Assembly: GCA_030141605.1 (NCBI GenBank)
Contig: JAQGDQ010000144.1
Span: forward strand, 248,001-312,000
Origin: Tubiluchus corallicola
Taxonomy: Eukaryota; Priapulida; Priapulimorpha; Priapulimorphida; Tubiluchidae
DNA: 64,000 bases
Reading direction: 5' to 3'
Shown here: piece after piece, positions 30,101 through 42,100 of the stretch
How positions within the stretch are numbered: the first letter of the stretch is position 1
Layout of the letters: each line of letters starts with the position of its first letter
Made by a program: the position numbers and the translations under genes
Notes under the pieces: model-generated
Told to the model about the DNA's origin: nothing
The model's database searches: none
The model's input: the letters and a program-made list of their open reading frames with translations, nothing else

Positions 30101-33100
30101 AAACAAGTAATGAAATCATTCTACATTTTTGCATTAAAATTTATTTATTTTTTTGTTTAGAAGTCCCAAAACTTGATCATGCCATGCTTAAAGATGTAAA
30201 AGTGAAAGCCGGCCATCCATTCACTTTAGAAGTATTCTATAGCGGGTGCCCTCCACCTCATCCAGAATGGTACAAGAATGGCGAGATGGTACCTATGATT
30301 GACCGGTGTGAAATCCGTAATACTGAGAACTCCACTCACCTCACGACACATAGGTTGGTTCTTAGTACATCTAAAACTTATAATTTCACAAAGCTGTAAA
30401 TACTGTTTAGTTAACTTTAATGTTTGCTATCAATTGTGAAACTTAATGCGAATTTCTAAGAGTAATGTGAATAAAACTGTTTTCTTACTTGTCGGTGAAC
30501 CAATTTTCCAGAGCTGAAAGACTGGACACAGGAAAATACAGTGTCATCTTGACGAATGATGAAGGTCGCGATCATGCAGAATGCGATGTTGTTGTACTTG
30601 GTAAGAACAATTGCCTTTGTCCTTTATATTGAAAATAATGCATCTATGTATCAGATTTATATTCAAATGAAAATAAAAATGAGCTGAAATTAATACGATT
30701 CTGTGAAAAATTCACATTTAGTCATACTTGTTGCTTATTAATTACAGATCGGCCATTTCCTCCTGTTGGACCATTGGAAATCATTGAAGTCACAAAGAAA
30801 AGTTGCCAGCTGGTTTGGAAAGCTCCCAAAGATGATGGTGGTGCTGACATTAGGTATTGTGTACTGATTTTTGCAAGTAAAATGTTTAGTGCATTGTAAA
30901 GGTCTGCCAACTGTTAGTCAAATTATAAGTAAATTATGTTTTATCTTTACAAAGGTTATTACTATTACCTATTACCTATTACTATTACCTATTATGTAAA
31001 CATTACTTTGTCGCTATTGTACTCTGAGTGAATTTTCAAATGATACATTAGAACTTTTCTTTCTGGCATTTAGTGCTTATGTTGTCGAGATGAGAGAAGC
31101 CAAAAAGACAAACTGGGTGACTTTGAGCAATTTTGTTACTGGCAATTCATACAAAGTTTCCAAGCTAAAACCAGGACACAAATACGAGTTCCGTGTTTTA
31201 GCTGAAAATATCAACGGTATTTCAGATCCCCTGATTGGTGATCGCGTCATTGTGGCTAAGAATCCGTATGGTACGTTATTGCTATTTTCTGTTTAAACAA
31301 CACTTTAATGATATTAAATTAGTGGCATAAAATTGTTTGTTTTTATTTTTCTGACTACAATCCTTTATTTAGATGAACCTAATGCACCTGGACAACCACA
31401 CATTCTTAGTCATGATCGACATTATGTGACCTTGTCTTGGACGACACCCACTTATGATGGTGGAGCACCAGTTACTGGCTATAATGTTGAAAGAAAAGAT
31501 TTCAAGTCAAACGTATGGAGCATGCTCAACAGAATGCCAATAAAGGTAAGTTACTAAAATTATTCTGAATTCTTTTTCTGTAAAATAGTTTCTTAAGGAT
31601 AGCAGACTAAAAATCTTCCTTCATTATTCTTCCTTTATTTAGGATTTACAGTTTACTGACGATATGGTGCGTGAAGGTAATGAGTATGAGTACAGGGTTT
31701 ATGCGCTGAACGCCGCTGGTTCGAGTCCACCCAGCCTGCCAAGCGACTCAGTTATTGCAAGACCTGAATTTGGTATGATTTGTGACATGATATTAGGTTT
31801 TGTTATTAACTTGAAAATCTGAATTGTAGTCCAGAAGTAAAGCTAAGAGTTTGTGTGATAATAAAAATTCATTCCTAAATTAAGTAATCGTCACAGCTTT
31901 CATTCTTCTTGACATTAAATGTAATTATCGTTTTTTAAAGCTTGTTTTTTCCCTAGTATAGTTTTAAAATTATGTCTTTTAATTTGCGTATGCAGAGAAA
32001 CCAAAGATATTCTTAGATGCATTTCAAGGCAAGGACATAAAAGTGAGAGCTGGTGATCCACTGGATCTTAATTTGACCATTGCTGGATCACCTACACCAC
32101 TCACGTTCTGGGAAAAGAATGGAGCGAGACTCAAGAACACCGACAGGATAACTATTAATCTTGGCGACACTTATGCAAGGCTGCATATTAGTCCAACAGT
32201 ACGTGAAGACAGCGACATTTACAACTTACTGCTGGAAAACAGCAGTGGCAAGGAGCGAGCTGATATCAATGTTATTGTACTTGGTAAGTTTTTTTAATGT
32301 AGTTTATAAGATTCATTTTTTGTTATCGCTTTCTGCTAAAACATTTTACAACATTATAATATATTCTGAATTATAATAATAAACAATTATTTTTTCAGAT
32401 AAACCTTTGGCTCCTGAAGGTCCTTTACAGACAACTAATATAACTAAGAATAGTGTGACACTTATCTGGAAACCGCCGAAAGACACTGGTGGAGTTGCTT
32501 TATCAGGTACAACATTCTTGTTTGCTTATCAGGCATTTAATCATTGTTGTCAGTGTAGTTTTGAAATTACATGTTTGTATTTGTTCTTTTTACTGGCATG
32601 TTCTTCTTTCATTTTGTTAGGTTATGTAGTGGAACGATATGACTCATCCCGTGAAAAGTGGACTCGAATGTCCGGTTTGGTCACACATCCTAAAATTACC
32701 ATCAAAAAGCTAGATCCACATCAGAGTTACACTTTCCGTGTGCGAGCTGAAAACTTGTATGGACTCAGTGACCCATTGGTTGGTCAAAGCTTCACTGCAA
32801 AAGATCCATATGGTACGTAAAGCTGTTTATATTTCACTGAGAAATTGCGGTGTTTGCATCTTTAATATACAATTACATTAGGCGCCGCTTAATAGACTTA
32901 CCGTCATTAGACTCAGTATTTTTGCTTCATAATTGAAGCTTCAATAAACATTTTCCTGTGTCTAATAAGCTTTTATGACTTTTATATCATTTTAGCTGGC
33001 TTTTGTCCTATATAGAAACAATCATGTTATGTACCGTTTTGTTTGTAAGCAGGAACGTTTATCATATGCTAATATGTTACCCTAATAGTGTGCTTTGATC

Positions 33101-36100
33101 GGCCAGTCCACTGCAATTAACATCGTTACCCAAGAATTCCTGGAAGCTGAACATTTAATCACTTGTTTAGCTGTTTGCTTTTGAAGCTCTGGCTTTCTTT
33201 GCCAGAAAGTTTAATCAGTTTGATGTTGCTGTTATGCCAGAGATGCAAGTGCAGTAGATGGAGGCACAGTACAGTAAGTATGGCATGATAGCAAGCGGGA
33301 ACTTGGGCGAAACTACAGATGAAGCTACTTGCGGGGAAACACAGGCTCCACCAACAGTTTAAGCCTGCCAAGTGCTACAATTTTACAATAATTTGTGTAT
33401 CATACAAATTTTCAACATTTTTATCTTTATGAGCACTTTATGAGCCAACTCCTTCACGATAAAATGAAGCAGCCGACTTTGAAAGAATTTTTGTAACTTT
33501 TGCAAATAAACAGACTTATGTGATTTAGAAAAGTATATTTTGTAATTTATTGCTAATTCACTTATATGAATGAATATTTTAAAATATTTTTTTTTAATTT
33601 TTAACTGCACAAAGGAATTTAGGCATTAATTCGTTTCTAAAATTCATTAAAAATCTTTGCAGTACATACTAAGCTTGTGACTCATACAGAATATACCAGT
33701 AACACTACACTCGTCGGGTAATAGGTTCAGTTGGTTAATTGGGTCAAAACACGTCATTCCCAAAGTGAGTCTATTAAGCGGCGCCTACTGTATTTTATTA
33801 TAAGATTTTTTTATATTGGCTAGTTTACATTTGTTTATTTCTCTCTAGATCCGCCTGGTCCTCCACACACTCCAGAAATTGCTGATGTAAATGCCTCTGC
33901 AATAACATTACGATGGAAGGCTCCTAACAAAGATGGAGGTTCACCAATTACAGGTATTGCGTTTCATTTTGTGAAATTTTTGGATTCTATGTTATATTTT
34001 GCCAATGTATTGGTTCATTAATTACCTTAAAGGTTAGTTAATAGATCGTATTAAACTTACATTTTTTAATATTTTTCTTCTATTTATCACGTTTTGTCCA
34101 TGGAAAATTATATAATACTTTATATATTTATGCAACAAATTATCACAATACAACTTACATGTCTTTGTGACCATGGTAAGCAATATTAATAACACAGTTA
34201 AACATAAATTATATCTCCTACAGGTTATTTCATTGAGAAGAAAGTAAAGCATATGTTAGAGTGGTCACAATGTAATGCAACCCCATGTGGTACAATGACA
34301 TATCAAGCTACCAGCCTCGTGGAGGGTACCGAATATGAATTCCGCATTATTGCCATTAACATTATTGGACCCGGAGAACCAAGTTTGCCGTCCAAGAGTG
34401 TTATTGCTAGAACTCCTGTTTGTAAGTATTAAATGTACACAATCTCTTTGACAATAAAATTAGAAGCATTTCTTTAAAATTTTGTGTTCTCTTGGGCATG
34501 TGTTGCTTTAAAAACGTATTTTGAATGTTTAGTTTAGACTGTTGTATACATATTTGTAAAATACATGGAGGCAAAGGCATAAATTGAGCATTGGTTAATT
34601 TAAAAGGCATTACAACTCAAACTAACTGTGCATTTCCTCCATATTCATAATCATTCACTTAGTTTTACATTATTCTTGGATCTTTAATTTTTTCTTAGTC
34701 CCACCAGAGCCGCCAGTCAATGTTCAAGTTGACAAGGTTGGTTCAAACTTCGTCACTTTATTCTGGAGTCGCCCTCGACGTGACGGTGGAAGCAAGGTTA
34801 CTGGCTACCTTGTAGAGATGCAAGAAAACGGAGGCTTATGGAAAAAGGCATTAGAGTATTCAGTACCAGATCGCAAACAAACAATACCGGATCTCGTTGC
34901 TGGAGGGGAGTATGCATTCCGTGTACGAGCTGAAAATGAAGCTGGTGTTTCAGAACCTAGCAAACCTTCAAATCCAGTTACCGTGGGCGAGCAACCAGGT
35001 AACAGTTATATTTTTATCTCACAGATTGTTGGCTTAATTGATTTAAAATTGTGTTTGTCTGAGATCGTAATACACATGTTACCCATGTCACTAACAAGAT
35101 CTTAGTTATTTATGAGGCACTTTCTACTTTTAATCAACTGTCAGGATTTATGGAGAACAATGCCCTTAAGTATCTCTGTTGAAGAGCATTTTCTCCTGGG
35201 GACAGCATGAAATAGAAACCAGTAACTTCTGAATTCCTGATGGTCAGTGATTTATATACCTCGTACAGTTTTGTCAAATTATAACGCACATTTTCTCCCA
35301 TTCTGTGTAATATACAATCTATAGTTTTTCCACATTGTTCTCCATATATCTAACTGTAAGAGGTGGAATATTATCACAAATTATCATGTATTTTCTAGGC
35401 TTGAATTGCCTTTCCTGTGATAATCATTTTTGACTCTCTTATAAAACTAATTAGTGTACTTGAAAATGAAAAAAATTCTTTCAGAAAAACCATTTGTGGA
35501 CATCAGTTCAGTGAGGGATTTAATAGTAAATGCTGGACAGGAGTTTAATATCACTGTGCCGTACGTTGGTTTTCCACGTCCAACTCCACAGTGGGAGGTT
35601 AATGGTAAAGAAATACACCGATCAGAGAGAATAATGATGGAGGTATGGTTATTTACAATTACCTGCTTCTCTTGCTGATCAACTTTTGACAAATATAGTA
35701 AGTCTTAAGCTTAATAATATCCCGCTTACTGATGATTTGTTTGAATTGCAGTTTTGCCAGTTGCAGGTCTATCTATTTAGTTAAAATGTACTTGCATGCA
35801 TTTATGTTACTTTCTGAAGGCACCTTGACTTCATTTAACTATGTTTTGCTGAGGACACATTAATATCTACCATCTTTACCTGACGACTTACTGTAGACAT
35901 AACTATATAATATATTAGAGCTGAAATTAAACATGTTTATTATGCTTACCTCAAAAATGAATATAGTTCCAAGAGTAAATCATTGTAATGACATTGCTCT
36001 CCTTTTTTCTGGGTGGTGTAATTTTGTTAAAACTATACCGTGAATATGTTTCATAAAACAAAAAATATATTTTTGTTTATGACTGCTGATAAGCATACTA

Positions 36101-39100
36101 ATGATGTTACACTGTTTGTATTGATTTATTTTTTGTAGACTACAAGTAAAGAAGCAGTGTTGGATATAATCAGAGCTGAGAGAACTGATAGTGGTGCATA
36201 CAAACTGACTTTAACCAACCCATCAGGTTCACACACTGTCACCATCAATGTCACCGTAGTTGGTATGATAACCGTTAATAGTTTATTTTCTTATTTCAAT
36301 ACAATTGTTTAGTTTAATTGAATTAGATACTGTTTCTAAGATAACGTCTTACAATGTTTTCTTGTCATCAACTATCTTAACTTTATCACATCTTGAGCAC
36401 ATTTTTGCTGCATTTTATATTTCTGTAGATCGTCCCGATCCTCCAGTTGGTCCAATAAGAGTTTCGGATGTTGATTCTGATGGTGTATCGTTGTCATGGT
36501 TACCACCGCTTGATGATGGTGGAGACAAGGTAAAAAATTTTTATTGCTGATGGAAGTTGCCTCAATTACGTGCTATTATTTGTTTAAGATTTTCACTAAG
36601 TAGTTCTGAAAATGACAATAGATCGATTTATTTCATCTTATTAGCTTTGTTAGACACTAAATTTGAAGCAATATTTACTTTGGTTCTTACATACCATACT
36701 TGTTTATACAAATAACATATTCGCTACAATACTAATGTTCATTAGCAAGCATTAGATTAAACAAAAGTTATTTTAATCTGATCTTGCATCAGTGCAAATG
36801 ATAAAGTTTTTGTAGAACTAATTAGTTCCCAGTTGTATTTTGGAAAACTATTTTTGATTGTAAATACATCTTGCTAGATTTCAAGTTATATAATCAGCAA
36901 ACGTGAAGTGTCCGGTGACTGGTCAAGAGTGAGTAGCTTCGTAACTGATGTCTACACACGTGTTCGAAGCTTGAAGAATGGAACACAGTATGAGTTCAGC
37001 GTCCAAGCCGAAAATCGGTTTGGAACCAGTGACCGACTGGTTACCGACCATCCTGTGCTTGTTAGAAGTCCTTATGGCAAGTTGGAACAATTTTTAGTTG
37101 ATTATAATATATTTGAAACACTAGCATATAAAAAGCACGAAGAATTAAACTGATTAATAATAAACGTGATTTGTTATAAATGTCTTAGTTGACGATTGTG
37201 GTTTATTACCAATGGCTTTTGTGGCTTAATGTTGTTTACCGTGTTTCAATTTTGCATATTAAGTTTACTGCTATAATTTCAGATCCACCAAGTGCTCCTT
37301 CTCAGCCGCAGCTGCTTGACACAACTGAAGAAAGTATAACAATGAAGTGGAATCGACCTCGCAAAGACGGAGGCTGTGGATTTGCAGGCTACATTCTCGA
37401 ATATCGTAAACTTGATAAAGATCAGTGGGCACGTGCTTCAAACTATGTCATCCCAGATACGGAGTTCAGGTATGAATCTGATTTTTCCTAGATTACTGAT
37501 TTTGCTTTTGTGCTATAATATTTAAAGGAGATCATGTAATTTGATGTATATCGTGTTTCTAGGGCAACTGGGCTTATGTTGAACAATGAATATGTTTTCC
37601 GTGTGAAAGCAGTTAACACTGCTGGTTTAGAAGGAGATTGGAGTGAAGAGTCCGAGACAATTACTGCAAGACGCAGGCCTAGTAAGTTTTCTTGTTTTTG
37701 TTAACCAAAACATTAAATTTGGCTTCAGTAATTACTTTTTTAAAGTTTCTGTAAAAGACGAACTTCAAACTATCTGTTTCTTTTTTAGCTGCGCCAAGAA
37801 TTCGGCTTGATCTCTCTATGCGTGAAATGATGGTGAAAGCTGGCACAGAGTTCAGCATCAAAATACCATATATTGGTCGACCACCTCCTAAAGCTCATTG
37901 GTCCAAGGTACATCGCAAACTCCAATGTTTATTTAGAAATAGTTTTCCAATTTTTGGCAATGGTTTTTTTAAATGTGAGCTTTAAGTCTGTAATACTATG
38001 TCAGTTAGTTTTAGTTTACGTAACAGCTTGGTATTGCAAGTTTTAGGACATGTGAACTCATTTGCAGAGTGTTTTCTCTTTTGTACTATACTCTGAAATG
38101 TGATAAATGCTACTGAGTCTGACAAATTCTTTTAGAATGGTTTGGAAGTGTACGAATCTGAGCGCATTGTTTACCAAGTAACAGACGAAGAGTGCATACT
38201 CTTAAATCGCTGTGCTGACCGCGATGATGGTGGCCATTATCTGGCAAGATTGCAGAATGATATAGGCGTAGATTCTGCCACCGTTAAAGTAGTAGTTGTA
38301 GGTAAGTTGTTTTCTGATGCAGTCTGCATGATCTACTTAACTCAGGGTGGTTTTACAAGGTTGTACATTGTCAGTTTAAGTCAGGACCTAGATGAATGAC
38401 CATGTCCAATTCTGTGGTTCAGACAGAATGAGATTCTGCTTGAGCCCATTGTCTAATACGTTTTCATTTGTTGATTTTAGGGTTCAGTCAACATAAATCA
38501 TATAAAAATACCTGTGGCACACACTTTATGCAAGGTATTTTATTAAATATCATAGTTTTTACTCTGATAATTTATTATTGTATGTTGCAGATCGTCCCAG
38601 TCCACCGACTGGTCCACTAGGAGTGCAAGATATCACACCAGAAAACTGCTCTTTGACATGGAAGGCTCCAGCAGACAATGGTGGTAGTCCAATTACAAAC
38701 TACATTGTAGAGAAATATGATGCTGCTGTAGAGGATTGGATAACGGTAAGTAGCTATCTGTTAGACTTGCCAGTAAAGCATAATGGATAATGCTCAACAT
38801 TGTTTAGGGTAGATGTGCACTGATTGGAGGGACAGACTTTTTACTCCTGTTTGGACAGCAGGCAGTTTTTATAGTTTGAAGTCTCTGAGGACTTCATTGA
38901 TGAGATAACCACATTAGTTTTTGCTGTTTATATGTAACCATATTAGTTTTTGCTATGATGTAATACTGAATACTAATTGTAAGTTTGTATTCATAATGTG
39001 TCTTTGTAAATACTTATGTGTTCTTAATGTTTTGTATTTTACAAGTACCAAAGAGATGATACTAATAATACTAACTAAGAATTTTATTTCCTCTGTTGAT

Positions 39101-42100
39101 CACAAATACGACCATTTTCTTAAAGATTAGAGGTATTGTGGGGAAATAACAACAACATGGATTGCTGCAATGTCGGAAGCATCCATGTTGCTGGTCAATT
39201 TTTAAAATACTTCAACAAACTTTTGTTGCTGCAAGCTTTAACTGTATAATAAGTCGTATTCTTACATAGCATCTAATTTTGAAGAGCGCTTTTATGTTGT
39301 CACTCATAACAGTTGATGAAATGAACAACGTTTTTTATAGGTTACTAGTTATGTCCGGCTACCTGGCTATAACTGTGGCGGCTTGAAAGAAGGCCACGAG
39401 TATCGCTTCCGTGTTTTTGCGGAAAATAAATATGGCATTTCAGACCCCCTGGAAGTGGACAACTCTGTCATAGCAAGACATAAATTCAGTAGGTTTTTTT
39501 GCAATAATACTTTTCAAAGTTGACTATAACTGTCAAGAAATCGATCCACTGGTTTTTTTAATAATTTCTTAGTTTTTTAAGAATATATAGTTTGCAAAAT
39601 ATATGATTTGTTAGTAATGGAGTTCTTTTATTGTAGATGTACCTAACTCACCTGGAAAGCCTGTAATTCAAGATTTTGACGAAAAATCTGTCCATCTCAT
39701 GTGGGACGCACCGGTCAGTGATGGTGGATCACCCATCCAGGGATACAAGGTGGAGTACCGAAATCCTGGCGACCGCATGTGGACGAATGCATTCACCTAC
39801 ATGCTTACAGAACGTAAAGCAGAAGTTATGAACTTGCGAAATGCGGCTCCGTATGAATTCCGCATTTTTGCGCGTAATCTGGCTGGATTTAGTGAACCGA
39901 GTGACATGTCAGATACTGTTACGCTTCATCCAAAAGTTGAGCCCCCATCCTCACCTGGACAACCAGAAGTTGTTCATCTTGGTAACACTTACGTTGAGCT
40001 AAAATGGGACGAACCGCACTCAGACGGTGGCAGCCCTGTTAAAGGTTACATATTAGAACGGAGGGAAATTGTCTCAGCAGCCACCAGTGTTAGGCGGCAG
40101 AAGCGCATGTCCGGACAGGAAGGCTTTGGTCGTCGCCGTTCAGCTGCTGAGAGCTTCGACCGACGATGGTCCCATGAAAAACGGCGATCCGTAATGGAAG
40201 AGTATGAAGAATATACTTACGCGACATCGTTCATGGAAAAACGTGGCCTGGAGAAAGCTTATTCGGCCGTATGGATAAAAGATACGGATGCACTGATTCC
40301 GCAAAATTCCTACACAGTAACTAATCTACCTCGGAATTCAGAGTATGAGTTCCGAGTCATTGCAGTAAATGAAGCAGGAAATAGTGATGCAAGCCCAAGT
40401 ACAGGTGCTGTTCGCATTAAAGAAGTCGTTGGTAAGTGAAATCTAGTCGTATTTACTCTAATTGACTTACTTGTATACCCAAAAAACTTTACCAATCAAA
40501 TACATCTTTAAACATGATTCTGGTATGAAGTTAAGCTGAGAAAGGAGTTACAATATGATCTTATGTAGCAAAATTTAATTTAAAGTTGTACTTTGTTTTC
40601 CTAGTGCCTGTACCTCCTACAGTTACCACAAGGCTTACAACAATAAACACCAGTCTTCGCAAGTCTGTGACACTACGTTGTGCTGGAACTGGTACTCCAA
40701 CCCCACAGGCTAGATGGTATACGTTTATCTTAACTGTTTCTTAGTTATCAGCTTTAAATTAGTTAAATAGATGTAGAGTAGTTATATATATTGTGTAGCA
40801 GTAAAATGTTCATGAACTGTGGGGGATTATTGTTTGCTGAATGTATTGTGTTATGTTTCATTATGTTGTCTTCTCGTGTGTTATGTTGAGTTTGTTGTGC
40901 TGTGTTGTGTTGTGTTGTGCTGTGTTGTGCTGTGTTGTGTTGTTTCGTGTTGTGTTATTCTAAGTTATGTTGCGCTGTTACATTGTTTATGGCTTTTTAT
41001 ATTACATATTAGGTATCGCAATGGTATTGAGGTGACACCCACGTCTCGCGTACGTATAAAACATGATGGTGACAAATACATTCTTCACATTGGTGAGGTC
41101 TGGGAGGCCGATGAGGGTGAATATACCTGTGAACTTAAAAACCAAGCTGGAGTTGATTCAACTGTCGGCAAACTTAACATAAGCTGTAAGTTTACCACTC
41201 GTTATATATTTATGTTTAATAGAGATAATCTGATATGCATCCTTTAAAACTAAAGCTAGGGTCTCAATATCTGAAAATATCTGTGTGAATTTTTGAGTAC
41301 TTAACTTTCTAATTTTAATGAAGTTTTGCTTGTTAGCTGAATTACGTTCATAATGACAGAAACAAATATTTGTTTTGTTTCTTATTTTCTTGTGTATAAC
41401 ATGGAATAACAAGAATTACGACAATTAATAAAAAAATGCACCAGTGTAAACTGTCTTCAGACGAATGAAAAAAAAATAGAAGAAAAAGATCACAAAATAC
41501 CTCTTTTCTTAGTTTGAATCAGATTTCAAATGTAAGTATACATATTCCACATTTGGCAGTATTCTTCACTATAATTCCAGTACCTGCAGTCTACAGTGTA
41601 TGTAATACACCCAAGTTTCTATATTTAGCACCTCCGAAAATAGAGGAGCATCCAATGAACTACAAGTTCAAAGTTGGAGATCTAATCAAAGTGAAAATAT
41701 ATTTCATCGGAACCCCTCCATTTACCGTTAAAATCGACAAAGATGGCGAACGCTTGTTGGAAAGCGACGTGGTCAAGTACAGCGTGTTTGATAACTTTGT
41801 CATGATGTCTATATACTCGGCTAAACGTACGGATGGTGGCGATTATACAGTAAATGTTAGCAACGAAAGTGGAATGGCCAGCTCCGGATTCACAGTTAAA
41901 GTTGTTGGTATGTTCCTTACTAGCCAAAAATTTTACAGATCATTATTCTTTTGCTGTAGAGATGTTGTCATTTCTACAATTAAGCTGACACATTATCATT
42001 AGATTTTTCAATTAAAATAATGTCCTTTAGAGCAAAATTCACTTAATGTATGTTTTTCATAACACATTTCATTTTTAAAGGACCACCAACCATCCCTGTT

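Noticed and set aside
33159-33371. 70-codon minus-strand ORF within the transposon remnant
   Set aside because: No transposase similarity on that strand; the legible tail is on the + strand.
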